Notes: generated by a model from the letters alone, not told the origin. A stretch of 64,000 nucleotides of DNA from Strigamia acuminata (GCA_949358305.1 OX442314.1:31667118-31731117); one strand, 5' to 3'; shown: positions 11,807 to 22,070, counted from the first letter of the stretch. Numbers and translations are program-made.

Positions 11807-13099
11807 TCACTGCAGCGATTTCCCCGGTGTGGGTGGCGTATCGTCGGTTTTTGGCTCTTCTTCAGTTTTGTCGTCGACGAATTCTTCTGCTAGCTTCTTG
11901 CGTGACTTCTTATTCGACTTCTTTTTCACGGCGGTAGCTTTGGGCTCGGGAACGACTGGCGGTGGTGGTGGCGGTGTGTGCGACTCCTCGTTCGGTGCGC
12001 CGTCAATCTGCATCGCGGTCTCGATCGTTGCTTCGGTGGTGACTACATTGTTGTCGCAAACTGGTGGAGGATCCGCGAATCCCTGGAACACGACGTTCGT
12101 CGGGCGTTCTCCAACCATCGGCGGCATAATGACAGCCGGCGTCGCCGCTGTATTGGCACCAAACATCGTTTGCGGTAGTTGGCAGGCCGCTGGAAAAGCG
12201 ATTGCGGCCGCCGTGGCTTTGGTCGGGATCAGGTTCACAATACCTTGGATTGGTTGAGGACCGTACTGTCCCGCCCAAGCTGTTCGTAGCTCATCGGGAG
12301 CTTTTTCCGTTTGAGCTGGGATTTTCTTAACGAGTGCGCGTGGCGCATTCGATGTGATTGTGGCCGATGGCGCAGTCAATTGCTGATGAGCCGCTTTCTC
12401 GGCGTCTCTTTTCGCCATTCGGTCCTTATGGTCCGCGTGTTTTTTCGCTCTGTACCGAATTTTTGCTTCGGTATTCACGCTTCGTTCACTCAACGTGGGA
12501 TTTTCGATCGCCACGAGCCGTCTCATTTCCAGCAATTTCTCCGAAATGTTTGGACGGGCGGTCGGTGGTTGGTGAGGAGCTTGGGCGGTCGGTGGTTGGT
12601 GAGGAGCTTGGGCGACGGTACTTTGTACGGTCGCTTTTGTCTCCTCGGCAGCCTTCTTTTTAAGCACAAATGGCTTATGTGGCGGACGAAGAACCTTCTG
12701 CGACGTCGTCGCTGCGGGTTTCTTCGTAGAGATATTAGTAGAGGCAGTCGGCGGCGGTTGAGAGCGTACGCTCTTCGTTGCCGTTTTCTGTCTTTTCTTT
12801 GGGGGTTCCGTCGGTGTGGCATTCGCCACACGCGCTTGTTCCCTGTCTGCGATTTCCTTCTCGCGTTCTGCGCGCGATCGGACGCGCATCCAGTTAATAT
12901 GTCGGTGGTGCAGCGGAATCGGCTGACCGGGCAGCGTCATGAACATGACAAACCATTCTTCGAGTGGTTGATCCGTCAGCACGATTTCGTCTCCGCCGCA
13001 GTTCATGCACGGGATTCGCGATAGATTCCACAGTGTGATGTAGCCGAAGCCGTTGCATACTGGGCACTGGACCCATTCGTTGTTTCGGTGATTTTCCAT
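11807..13099 (-). CDS. third ORF of element A: CxxCxGxG zinc protein, function unknown
   Basis: The 430-residue protein starts with two CxxC pairs (C12, C15, C31, C34). The first reads CPVCNGFG, matching the CxxCxGxG pattern of DnaJ-type zinc fingers. It continues with basic Pro/Ala/Thr-rich sequence containing two tandem APHQPPTAQ-like repeats, a predicted helical stretch (ISEKLLEMRRLVAIENPTLS), a run of six prolines and a lysine-rich KKKSNKKSRKK segment that could be a nuclear signal. The ORF ends TPGKSLQ. It lies where an env gene would sit, between pol and the 3' LTR, but has no signal peptide or membrane segment. A near-identical version occurs in element C and a decayed one in B, so it is under family-wide retention. 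A nucleic-acid-binding role is a guess. Confidence 0.85.
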   Translation of the reverse strand: MENHRNNEWVQCPVCNGFGYITLWNLSRIPCMNCGGDEIVLTDQPLEEWFVMFMTLPGQPIPLHHRHINWMRVRSRAEREKEIADREQARVANATPTEPPKKRQKTATKSVRSQPPPTASTNISTKKPAATTSQKVLRPPHKPFVLKKKAAEETKATVQSTVAQAPHQPPTAQAPHQPPTARPNISEKLLEMRRLVAIENPTLSERSVNTEAKIRYRAKKHADHKDRMAKRDAEKAAHQQLTAPSATITSNAPRALVKKIPAQTEKAPDELRTAWAGQYGPQPIQGIVNLIPTKATAAAIAFPAACQLPQTMFGANTAATPAVIMPPMVGERPTNVVFQGFADPPPVCDNNVVTTEATIETAMQIDGAPNEESHTPPPPPPVVPEPKATAVKKKSNKKSRKKLAEEFVDDKTEEEPKTDDTPPTPGKSLQ

Positions 13100-13320
13100 T
13101 GTTTTTTCAAACTTTTCGTCTCGATTTTCCAGAGAAGTTCCACACGACTGGTCAGTGGCGATCGCAGTGAATAAGTGATTTGATCAACGAATGGTGGTGT
13201 TTAAGTATGGAACCGGAAGACGTCCCGCGAACGTTTAATTGGCGTATGGACCGCAGATGTTTTGTAAACAGTCTGTGATTGGTCCAAATGGGTCTCCCGA
13301 TTTGAAGTGTCACCTAGCGG
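13100..13320. other. spacer between pol and third ORF of element A
   Basis: This 221-bp non-coding spacer is conserved in element C (60594-60814). How the third ORF is expressed, by splicing or an internal start, is not visible. Confidence 0.5.
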
Positions 13321-16300
13321 TCAATCCCGATATCGGATCGGTAAAACGTGATTTCTCGAAGGTCTATTTGAGTCCGAATTTGGTTTTGGTCGAGCCGTCG
13401 TGGGTTTTTGTGAATCCACTTGTGGCAACAGCAAGGGTTTTATTCTTTTTGGTTTCCCAAAAGGTTTTACTGGTGTTGGCAACTTAGTTGCGATACCAGA
13501 TTCCGTTGGTCGCACTGGAGTTGGCAATATTGTTGCTGTTCCAGTGTCCACAGGTTGGTTTTCAAGAACTTCTTCATCTTCCTTATCTAAAATGGGCCAT
13601 TCAGCCTTTTCTTCTGAGGGGATGAATCTCCTGAGTTTTACAATGTTGTGTGTACCCCTCGCTTGCAAAGTTATTGGTTTCGCAAGGGCATACGCATTGT
13701 TGTTAAAGACTTTAGTTATTACATAAGGTCCTTCAAAGCGATCCTCAAGGGACGCAGCATATCGATTAGCAGCATTGGACAATGGGTGGGTCTTTAGCAG
13801 AACCAAATCTCCAATTTCGAACTTATCGTCGCTGCGGTGTTGATCGTAGTAAGTTTTCTGTTTTGCTTGGGCCAGACTCTTATTTTTAAAAGCTGCAGCA
13901 ATCAGAGTACGGTGTCTAGCGACTAGCATTCTGACAGCGTCGTAGGGCCTATTTGGGTCGAATGGGGTGTCATAAGACACATCTCGATTATCCCAAAATG
14001 GTCGTAATTCCCTGCCATACGTCAGCATTGCTGGTGTAAAACCGGTAGACACATTTGGGGCAGAGTGCAAAGCAAAATTTATCTGGTCAATGCATCTGTC
14101 CCAGTGATCGTGCTCAAATGTAAAAATTCGAAGCATAATCTTGATATTCCTGTTTACGCGTTCAGTCAGGTTAGTCTGGGGATGGTAAGGCGTTGCTTTA
14201 ATTGGTACAACCCCTGCATCGTCACAGAGAGTCTGAAACACGTCAGAAATGAATTGGGGGCCATTATCGCTCAACATAAAACGAGGGCACCCATGACAGC
14301 TGAAAAATCGTCTTAAAATTGGTGCAATTGCAGTCATTTTAGCGGATCTCAGCGGTGTAGCTTCCATCCAGCCGGTGGCATAATCCACCACAACTAGAAT
14401 GAAGCGATTTCTGTTCGAGGTTCTAGGTAATGGACCTATTAGATCGATTCCTATCTTCTCAAAACGACCAATTTTTGGAGAAGTTGGGACCATCAATCCC
14501 TTTGGTTTTCTCTGAATCGGTTTGCAGCGTTGGCAGCGATTGCAGCTTGCTACATGAAGTTTTACTTCTTTTTGCATGCCAGGCCAGAAATAAACTCTTT
14601 TCAATCGCTCTAGAGTTACTTCAACTCCTCCGTGACCAGCCATCGGATGGTCGTGAATTAGTTGAAGTGCTGCGAGTTGCAGAGATGGTGGAATAAAGAT
14701 TTTAAATCCAATTCCCAAATCCTCTTCCTCCACAAAGAAATCAGTTTTAAAAGGTGCATAAATAATAAGCATTCCTTTTCTAGTGAGTGTGCAGTCGTAC
14801 TGCCTTTCTTCCAAGAACTTAGGAAGTTCTGGTCGAGGTTGTCCATCATCCAATTCCAACCATTCGATTAGTTTTGAAAGATGTTTATCTGCACGCTGCT
14901 GTAATATAATGTTCTCGAAAGACATCGGGTAATCGGTCTCATTGGTGAGATATGCCAGAGCAACAGGCTCTATAATCTCAGTTAGAGTTGCTTTCCCTTC
15001 TAATGGATTGCCATTATCAAGAGAGACTCTGGATAAGGCATCTGCGACTTGATTGTCGGTGCCTTTCCGGTACTTGATGGTGAAATTTTCATTCTGCAAT
15101 TTCATTGCCCACCTAGCCAGTCTTCCAGCTGGATTTTCCATTGTCATGAGAAATCTCAGAGCATGATGGTCAGTCTCAACTTGGTATTCAGAATATTCAA
15201 TGTATGGCTTGAACTTATCAACCGCCCAAACCACAGCTAAACATTCCAAATCGGTGGTGCTGTAGTTGTTTTCCGTGCCTTGCAGAGTTCTGCTGGCGTA
15301 CGCAACTGGTCTTAAAGCACCATGGTCATCAATTTGCATGAGGACAGCTCCGAGCCCGCCGCCACTAGCATCTGTATGGATGGTGAAGTTGCGTGCGAAA
15401 TCAGGCAGAGGCAGCATAATTCCTTTTGCAAGTTGATTTTTCAAATATTCGAAGGCAACATTGCATTCTTCAGACCATTCCCATTTTGTATCTTTCTTTA
15501 GAAGGGCAAAGAACGGTTTTTGAGTAATACTCAATTTTGGAATCAGAGCAGCATAGAAACCCACCATTCCAATAAAACGCTGAAGTTGTTTTATACTGGA
15601 AGGGGTTGGATAATTTAAAATTGCTTCCACTTTGTCGTTGTTTGGGCTGTAACTCCCATTTGACATCGTGAAACCAAGAAAACTTAGTTCTTCTGGGCAA
15701 ATAAATGACTTTGACGGACTCGCTGTCAATTTATTTTTGTCTAATTTTGACAATATGTCATCTAAATGCTGAAGGTGTTCTTCAAATGAGTCGCTAAAGA
15801 TGATAATATCATCGAGGTAAGCGAGTGCCCACTTGTGTTGTGCAGTTCCAAGAACTTGATCCATCATTCTCTGAAACGCACTGGGTGCATTGCACAGTCC
15901 GAAAGGCATACGAGTAAACTGGTATGTTCCATCAGAAGTAGAAAAAGCAGTTTTCTTCTTGTCACTTGGTTTAAGTTTTATTTGGTAATAACCTTTAGTT
16001 AAATCCAAAGTAGAAAAGAACTTTTTTCCACCTAAACAGGCCAAAATCATAGAAATTGAGGGCATCTGATAGACGTCCTTAATTGTGATTTTATTTAGCC
16101 AGCGAAAGTCAATACAGAGGCGGTACCCTCCGTCTTTCTTTGCAACAATCACGGGGGGATTTTTATAACTCCCCTCGCAAGGTTCGGCCCAACCATCTCT
16201 CAGCAATTCAGCAACCAATTCGCGATAAATCTCAGCTTTCTTGGGATTCATTGGTCGGTCTTTGCATCGAAATGAAGGCGCATCTCCAGTCGGAATTGGA

Positions 16301-17031
16301 TGTTCCAACGTGGGGTGGCAGCCAGCTTTGTCACTAAACACATGTCTGTATTTTTCTACAAGAGTTAAGATTTGAGATCTCTGCCTTGGTGACAAATTGC
16401 TTTTTGCTAACAGTCTCTGGCTCAAATCAGCCGTGGAGACAGAAGGTGACTTTGATTCTGCAACCAAAGCATCCCATCGATCCATTATTGCATTTCCAAG
16501 TTCTTCAGGCGATGGTGGGTCGTCGAAGGGAAATGTGTCATGTGGAAAATCAAGAAAGAAATATTCTCGATCTGTTAGATTGAGAACAATCCTATTTTCG
16601 ATAATCCAAGAGCAACCTAATAATATAAATTTGGAAGCTGATGGAAGAACAGTAAATGTCACAGGGATTTCGCCACCCCGCCACTTGAGTGACAGCGTGA
16701 TTGTCCCGATTGGACGTGTTGGCCTATCGCCAGTGTATACAACTCGATTTTCTAAAAATGGAGTCATAAAGTGCAAGAGGTTTAGCTTTTTAAGCATTCC
16801 CCCGCTGATGTACCTGTGGGTTGCCCCAGAATCCATCAGAGCGGTGACCTTTAAACCGTTTAGTGTTGCTTTGAAGTAAGGCAGGGGAGTAATACTCTTT
16901 CCTGTCTTTAAAGCAACGTTTACATGGTCGATTTCAGGTTCTGTGGAAAAAACCACGCGAGGATCTGGCTCTGTGGATGAAATGTCATCAAATAGAGCAT
17001 CCTCCATGTCCTCTTCCATTGGAATCAACAC
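13321..17031 (-). CDS. pol: pol polyprotein of element A (PR-RT-RNase H-integrase)
   Basis: This 1236-residue frame contains the retropepsin motif DSGATH (D67), RT with YLDD at about 405-408 and the FGLCNAPSAFQ block, and RNase H starting at IHTDAS (D554). The integrase zinc finger has H794/H800 and C830/C833. The integrase catalytic triad is D863, D922 and E957 (GIDLIG, SDNGPQF, NLTERVNR), followed by a GPY/F module and a Pro/Thr-rich tail. The PR-RT-RH-IN order defines Ty3/gypsy. All catalytic residues are present and the frame is uninterrupted. The pol frame is -1 relative to gag and is open across the gag stop, so it is probably made as a Gag-Pol fusion. The first in-frame ATG is about residue 5, and no separate start is evident. 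Confidence 0.96.
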   Translation of the reverse strand: MLIPMEEDMEDALFDDISSTEPDPRVVFSTEPEIDHVNVALKTGKSITPLPYFKATLNGLKVTALMDSGATHRYISGGMLKKLNLLHFMTPFLENRVVYTGDRPTRPIGTITLSLKWRGGEIPVTFTVLPSASKFILLGCSWIIENRIVLNLTDREYFFLDFPHDTFPFDDPPSPEELGNAIMDRWDALVAESKSPSVSTADLSQRLLAKSNLSPRQRSQILTLVEKYRHVFSDKAGCHPTLEHPIPTGDAPSFRCKDRPMNPKKAEIYRELVAELLRDGWAEPCEGSYKNPPVIVAKKDGGYRLCIDFRWLNKITIKDVYQMPSISMILACLGGKKFFSTLDLTKGYYQIKLKPSDKKKTAFSTSDGTYQFTRMPFGLCNAPSAFQRMMDQVLGTAQHKWALAYLDDIIIFSDSFEEHLQHLDDILSKLDKNKLTASPSKSFICPEELSFLGFTMSNGSYSPNNDKVEAILNYPTPSSIKQLQRFIGMVGFYAALIPKLSITQKPFFALLKKDTKWEWSEECNVAFEYLKNQLAKGIMLPLPDFARNFTIHTDASGGGLGAVLMQIDDHGALRPVAYASRTLQGTENNYSTTDLECLAVVWAVDKFKPYIEYSEYQVETDHHALRFLMTMENPAGRLARWAMKLQNENFTIKYRKGTDNQVADALSRVSLDNGNPLEGKATLTEIIEPVALAYLTNETDYPMSFENIILQQRADKHLSKLIEWLELDDGQPRPELPKFLEERQYDCTLTRKGMLIIYAPFKTDFFVEEEDLGIGFKIFIPPSLQLAALQLIHDHPMAGHGGVEVTLERLKRVYFWPGMQKEVKLHVASCNRCQRCKPIQRKPKGLMVPTSPKIGRFEKIGIDLIGPLPRTSNRNRFILVVVDYATGWMEATPLRSAKMTAIAPILRRFFSCHGCPRFMLSDNGPQFISDVFQTLCDDAGVVPIKATPYHPQTNLTERVNRNIKIMLRIFTFEHDHWDRCIDQINFALHSAPNVSTGFTPAMLTYGRELRPFWDNRDVSYDTPFDPNRPYDAVRMLVARHRTLIAAAFKNKSLAQAKQKTYYDQHRSDDKFEIGDLVLLKTHPLSNAANRYAASLEDRFEGPYVITKVFNNNAYALAKPITLQARGTHNIVKLRRFIPSEEKAEWPILDKEDEEVLENQPVDTGTATILPTPVRPTESGIATKLPTPVKPFGKPKRIKPLLLPQVDSQKPTTARPKPNSDSNRPSRNHVLPIRYRD

Positions 17032-17054
17032 TATAGTAAGAGCGCAGTCGTCAG

Positions 17055-18656
17055 TTACTCGGGGGTTTCTGTCGACTGCGACTCCTCGTTTCCCGACATT
17101 TCAGGCCAGCCACCAAATTCATTGGCTGCAAGCATAGCCTGCATCATGCTGTGTTGGGCAGCGGCGATTGTTTCCATTGCTGCTTTAGCGGCTTCCACTT
17201 TAAGGGGGCAATCCCTTTCAAAGTGTGCGCCACCGCAGCCCCAGCAACCGCCAACTCTTGGTTTGGTCGCATAGTCTTTGAGCCTATTGCTCGGGACTAG
17301 CGCCTTCTCGTTGCCTTCTGCGGCCTTTGTTGCTGCTATCGCAGCATTTTTAGGCGCAGGGAACAGTGTTCTATTGTTTGGATTTCTCAATCCAAACGGA
17401 ACAAATTTCGGTTTATCTCCACCCGCAGCATTTGGTATTGTTACCATTTGCTGGTTGGATTTTTGAATTGGCGTAACAGTTTCTGTTTTTGCCGCCTCGA
17501 TGATTGCTGCATTTGTCACAGTTTCCTGATTTATGATCGCGGCCTCCGTAGCAATGCAGGCTCTCCTGAGCGACGCCCAAGTGTTCTCCAAATTAATGGC
17601 ATTTGCGACCATGTTTTTGGCCGCTGGGCGCAGAATTGCCAGCACTTTTTGAATTTGCTGGCTCTCGTGCACAGGAATAGTCAATTGAGCGTATAACTTC
17701 TCGAGTCTTATCACCACTTGGGTGGCAGACTCATGAGACAGTTGCTGTGTTTTAGCAATTTCTGCTAAAAGCAGCGCATCGCTCGGACGAAAATGGGTGA
17801 TAAATTCATGTTCGAATTCCTCCCAATTCGTTTTGGCATGAGAAGAGAACCATGTGGCCGCATCTCCTCGGAAAAACTTAAACAAATGCTCAGCAAGCAC
17901 TTGGTTCAGATAGGGCAAAGCAAAGCGTAGAGAACGTTTTAAATCAATAAGGAAAGACTTAGCTTTCGTTTTGTCCCCTGCAAACGCTTCAATTCCAATG
18001 GATTTGACTCGTTTACTTAGCTCTACTTCATCCATTGGTCTGGGAGCAGGCATAGCCTGGTCAGTTTTGTGAAGAAACTTTTCTCCCCAAGCCAGAAAAA
18101 GAGGATTTCCAGTCGTAGGCGTTGAGCCTGTGCTGGATCCAGAGTTTGGTGTTGTCACGGTGGGAGAAATCGTGTTTGAGATTGCAGATTGTGCTCTCAA
18201 ATTCGATTGTCCAGCCGCCACCACGCTGTCAACGATAGCTTTTTGACTAGCTATCATCTTCAACAAGCTTTCATTCGATAATTTCGTAGAGTCTAACTCC
18301 TGCAAAGCATGAGTTAACCGGTCGCTAATATCACCGAATTCCGTGCGCGTTTGCGTTAATTGACGCATAGTGCTATCCGATTTGTCTTGGAGTTCCACCA
18401 AGTGATCGGCTACTTTCAGAAGCGTGTCTTCCCACACTTCGTAGGTTGTCATATCATCGATAACTAGATTAAAGACGTTGCAAGTCGTTTCAAGCATCGC
18501 TTGATCCAACAATTTAACTTTAGGACTTGACATATCGTCGTTTGAAGAAGCAATCGAATTGTTATCCGAGTCGTTCAAATCTGAATCCGTTGCGGGTGTG
18601 AAAGAATTAGGTGCAGGAGAGTCCCACGTGGTCTTACCAGTTCTGGTCGCTGGCAT
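17055..18656 (-). CDS. gag: gag of element A
   Basis: The 533-residue protein has a helical N-terminal half, a central capsid-like block (WFSSHAKTNWEEFEHEFITH followed by FRPSDALLLAEI) typical of retrotransposon gag domains, and near its C-terminus a zinc knuckle CWGCGGAHFERDC (C-x2-C-x3-H-x4-C). It packages the genomic RNA and forms the particle. I chose the ATG at 18656 (MPATRTGKTTW), 31 codons inside the longest frame. The homologous gag of element B begins at the matching Met (MPH..TRSGKPTW), and the 31 extra residues lie in leader sequence. The stop codon is at 17057-17055, and pol follows in the -1 frame. Confidence 0.93.
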   Translation of the reverse strand: MPATRTGKTTWDSPAPNSFTPATDSDLNDSDNNSIASSNDDMSSPKVKLLDQAMLETTCNVFNLVIDDMTTYEVWEDTLLKVADHLVELQDKSDSTMRQLTQTRTEFGDISDRLTHALQELDSTKLSNESLLKMIASQKAIVDSVVAAGQSNLRAQSAISNTISPTVTTPNSGSSTGSTPTTGNPLFLAWGEKFLHKTDQAMPAPRPMDEVELSKRVKSIGIEAFAGDKTKAKSFLIDLKRSLRFALPYLNQVLAEHLFKFFRGDAATWFSSHAKTNWEEFEHEFITHFRPSDALLLAEIAKTQQLSHESATQVVIRLEKLYAQLTIPVHESQQIQKVLAILRPAAKNMVANAINLENTWASLRRACIATEAAIINQETVTNAAIIEAAKTETVTPIQKSNQQMVTIPNAAGGDKPKFVPFGLRNPNNRTLFPAPKNAAIAATKAAEGNEKALVPSNRLKDYATKPRVGGCWGCGGAHFERDCPLKVEAAKAAMETIAAAQHSMMQAMLAANEFGGWPEMSGNEESQSTETPE

Positions 18657-18780
18657 TGACACAATGTGACCAAAAGCAGGACCGCAGCTTGCAAGGTGAA
18701 CAAGTGGAATTAAGTCACGACCAATGAGGAGACAGGAGATTAGGCTCAAGTAGCCATTCTTGGGAGAGGGATTAGTGATG

Positions 18781-18798
18781 TCACTTCCCCCCCCTGGT
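18781..18798 (-). other. second polypurine-tract-like block in the leader of element A
   Basis: On the minus strand CCAGGGGGGGGAAGTGACAT closely copies the true tract at 11326-11313 (CCAGGGGGGGGAAATGTGAC). The block recurs in B's leader (about 21638-21654) and in B's misplaced leader piece (about 8665-8680). Confidence 0.6.
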
Positions 18799-20850
18799 TT
18801 CCCATTGGTAGAAAAATTAAATTAATTCATGGAATTGATTTCCCAGAGTTCCAAGAAAATGTCAAAATTTAAAATTCCAATCATTCTCGAAAATTCCGAG
18901 ATTTCCACATGTTTTTCTATTGTTTTCAGGTCGCCATCTTGATTTTTTGACAAAAAATAAAACTTTGACCAATATAAATGCCGAATTTTCTCCATTTCTG
19001 AAGAGAAACAACATTTTTTTGAAAGCAAAATAGAAATTTGTTTGGAACTAGAAGTTCTGAACCAGATCAAAATGGTCTGATTCCACAAAAACATGACTTT
19101 TGTGCTTTCCTAAAAAAGCACGAAATCATGTCTGTAGAACTTCGAAATTTTCAAACCAGTTAATTTTATCATTGTTGGCAACAAATAACAAAATCAAACC
19201 GCGCTAGCGCGCAGACAAACCGATTCTTGATGCCTCGCAAGAAGAAACAGAGGAAGAAAGATAAGAAAATAAAAATAAAAAATTACAAAATACTGGGTGT
19301 TTTTTAATCTAAAAGACACTCAAAAAGTTCCAATTTTTAGCAGAAGGTTTTTGCAGATATTTACACTACGGGGATATTGTTGCAATCTCTTCTTCTGCCC
19401 CAAGAGACCAACAAACGCGCCCGCTCACCCCTTTCGGAGACTCATTCCAGTCTGCACGAGGCTGCCTTTCGACAGAAACGTGCCTACACTGAGATGTCTG
19501 TTCATCCCAATGAAATGGTGTTTTTTGTGGAACAGTCAGTTGCACTTAAAGTAAGAAGGAAATGCATCTTCTGTCCCTAGTCGCCTTGGGTCCCACCCTT
19601 CAGCCGCCATTGTGAAGCCATATCGCCCTCCATTTGGCGCTGTATACAACCCGGCATTTGAGGTGATTACTACCGCTGTCAGGTGTGGAGTCCCAAGAAA
19701 ACCATGAAAATCATAGATAGGGAAGTTTAGAGAAAAAGTAAAAAATGAAAAATATGTAAAAACAACTAATTTCCAAATTACAGAGATTGCTCCAGACTGT
19801 GGTTCGAGCACAGTCCTTTAACAAACTGCAGTAGCCCAGAAATCAAGCAAGAGTGAATAAAATTCAGAAACAAAAGTTACAGGCTAGATTCCCAATCTTT
19901 TTTCAAAGTTGGTAGCTACCTGAACGCACAGATATCGTTCCTACGCCCTAACGAACTCTCTGTACCATTTGAGCACTTCACCATCGGTATCCCCGTACCT
20001 CCGGCAGCTCTCCCTGCTGTCCGTGTCCCAATTTCAGCAACTCTTGGGTTAAATACGTTAACTTGCAGTTGCCTACCAACCAGTACACGGGACAGGGTAG
20101 GATTATGACCGATGTGAACCCGGATGAGCGCCTTGAGCAGCCACAACGCAACCCATAAATTATGAGTCGCAACAAAAATCAAGGCAGTCTTCCCATGTGT
20201 GCGGACACTTCGCTGCTACTCGGGTCCAACTACACGCCAACTCACCGCACGTGACTGTTCCCGCGCCAGCGACCACTAAGCTAGCAACCTGCATCCAAGC
20301 GACTAAACGTCCTACAAGAAATTTGGTGTCACTCAAAGCTCAGTTCAACATCGCCTCCTCGCCCGGCCCATAATGGAACCAGTGATTGCAGCGTGGCACC
20401 TGGAATATGACCGCTTCTCCCCCGTGGGATTTGGTTTGCTGGTGGCCACCAGCGCGCCTCCTCCACGAATCGAGTTTGAATACGCTGCAGACTGTCCCAT
20501 TACTTTTACTTGGGCTGCGCACCAAGAAATAAAAATAATAAAGAAGGTTTGGAATTATATTCCCCTCCCAACCACTCAGTTTTTTAGGCTAAGCTAGAAA
20601 GGAATAGAAGACCGTTGGAAAGTGTGGCTAGTGTAAGTCCCGGCTTGCCAGTACCCAGGCAAGCTGGACATGCAAAGCCACCAATTTTTGTCTGATCAGG
20701 GTCCAATGGTCAGCGATTAGCGGCCGTTTCGCCTGCTGACCCCCTGTCACAATCATGACCAAGGAAATTTCCCCCTCTAGTTGAAAGAAAAAATTCATTT
20801 AATATTGTGCTTCGCACAATCAGTAAATTAGAATAGTATTCGCAAGAGAA

Positions 20851-20872
20851 TTCAAAATCCTGGACGGGCCCA
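20851..20872 (-). other. primer-binding site of element A, tRNA-Pro-like
   Basis: Four bases inside the 5' LTR end, the minus strand reads TGGGCCCGTCCAGGATTTTG. The TGG start pairs with a tRNA CCA end. The sequence resembles, with small gaps, the known tRNA-Pro primer site. The site in B (23885-23864) reads TGGGCCCGTCCGAGATTTTG. Confidence 0.5.
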
Positions 20873-20876
20873 CAAT

Positions 20877-21499
20877 TGTGAGTGTTCGGACGGACGCCAC
20901 GTGGTCGGGGGAGAGCCACGGAGGCGCTGGACGCAACACACACGATAAAACAAACCACGAAATACACGGAGACACAATATAGTTTTAGTTATGGCTTTAT
21001 TAGATGTCTAGGGGTATGATTGTAGTGTCCCATAGTGTATTTCCCAAGGCGGCGGTTCCTTCGAACCGTCCCTAATCAGACCGCGTGGCACGGCGGCCAT
21101 CGGCCGCCATGACACACGAGGTCGGTAATCGGTTTTGGGCCACGCCGCCGAAGTTACGGTTAACGTCCGGCGGACGTGGCGCAACTGGACGCTCAGGTCC
21201 CGGCGGGCGATATCATCGCCACGCCGATAGTTTGGGTTATCTCAATAGCCAGTTTTGGAGGCGGTCGCAACACGACCGTTCGCCTTGCTGGTTGATCAAC
21301 AACTCTCTTGTCCCTACGGGGACCAACCACTTCCGGAAGGGCGACTTCCGGGGCCCGATCCTGCTTGACCAAAGGCCCGCAGCTCCACCTGGTTGCGGGG
21401 AACCGCAACAGGCTGCGCGAGATACGAGAGGCGCTGGAGCTGCGCCAAGTGCATTGCCGTTGCAGTGCAGCGACCCGTGCGCAGGGGCAGCTGGTCACA
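20877..21499 (-). repeat. 5' LTR of element A
   Basis: The 623-bp LTR is identical by eye to the 3' LTR at 10690-11312. The right flank GTGT (21500-21503) duplicates 10686-10689. Confidence 0.95.
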
Positions 21500-21510
21500 G
21501 TGTGTGGCAT
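21500..21510 (-). pseudogene. gag start of element B, cut by element A
   Basis: The minus strand reads ATGCCACAC directly before element A. ATG-CC(A) corresponds to the MPATRTG start of A's gag, so element A landed about three codons into B's gag. The remainder of the gene lies at 10689-9388. Confidence 0.8.
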
Positions 21511-22070
21511 TGGCCGAACTGTGCCAGAAGACAGGTCCGCAGAAAAACAAAATGGACGCAAAGGATTAGTTTGCAACCAATTAGAGGTCAGCGATGTTGT
21601 GAATTTTAGCCATTCATGGGGGAGGGATTAGTGATGTCACTCCCCCCCATTATCCCCATAAATCACGTGATTGGTTCGAAATTCCCAGAAGTTATTTCCC
21701 AGAGTTCCAAAAACTTTTAGTTTCTCGAAATTCCAGAATTTCTGGAAAAATCTTAGATTTCCACATGGTTTTCCTATTGTTTCCAGGTCGCCATCTTTGG
21801 TTTTTGAAAAAATAAAAACTTTGACCACAAAAAATGATTTGATTATTTCTGTTTTTGCAGAAAAACCAACATTTTGAAAACAACAGAAGGTGATTGTTTG
21901 GTACTAGAAGCCATAGAACCAGATCATAAATGGTCTGATTCCAAAGAAACATGACTTTTGTACTTTTTAAAAGCACTCAAATCATGTCCCAAAAGCTTCG
22001 ACATTACCAAACGAATGGTTTTTACCATTGTTAAAACAACGGTAAGGTGACACGCAAAAGCGTTAATTAG

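Larger units (their letters stand above)
18657..20876 (-). other. long 5' leader of element A
   Basis: This 2.2-kb untranslated stretch lies between the 5' LTR and gag. Most of it is shared with the leader of element B (21511-23889), including conserved blocks around 19390-19510, 19880-20060 and 20690-20760. No long ORF is conserved between the two. Its length is unusual for Ty3/gypsy elements and suggests structured packaging or translation signals. Confidence 0.75.
10690..21499 (-). mobile_element. Ty3/gypsy LTR element A, full length, nested in B
   Basis: Two 623-bp LTRs (10690-11312 and 20877-21499) flank a complete minus-strand set: primer site, 2.2-kb leader, gag, pol, third ORF and polypurine tract. 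The flanks carry GTGT on both sides (10686-10689 and 21500-21503), a 4-bp target duplication. The LTRs look identical by eye and all three ORFs are open, so the copy is young and may be active. Protein order PR-RT-RNase H-integrase and the 4-bp duplication fit Metaviridae (Ty3/gypsy). Confidence 0.96.

Noticed and set aside
11829-13024. Plus-strand frames antisense to the third ORF of A (and the same in C)
   Set aside because: They mirror the coding strand's codon pattern and have no independent support.
13239-13487. Similarity of A and C as evidence of a large segmental duplication
   Set aside because: The homology stops exactly at the LTR edges and the flanks differ, so they are separate insertions of one family.
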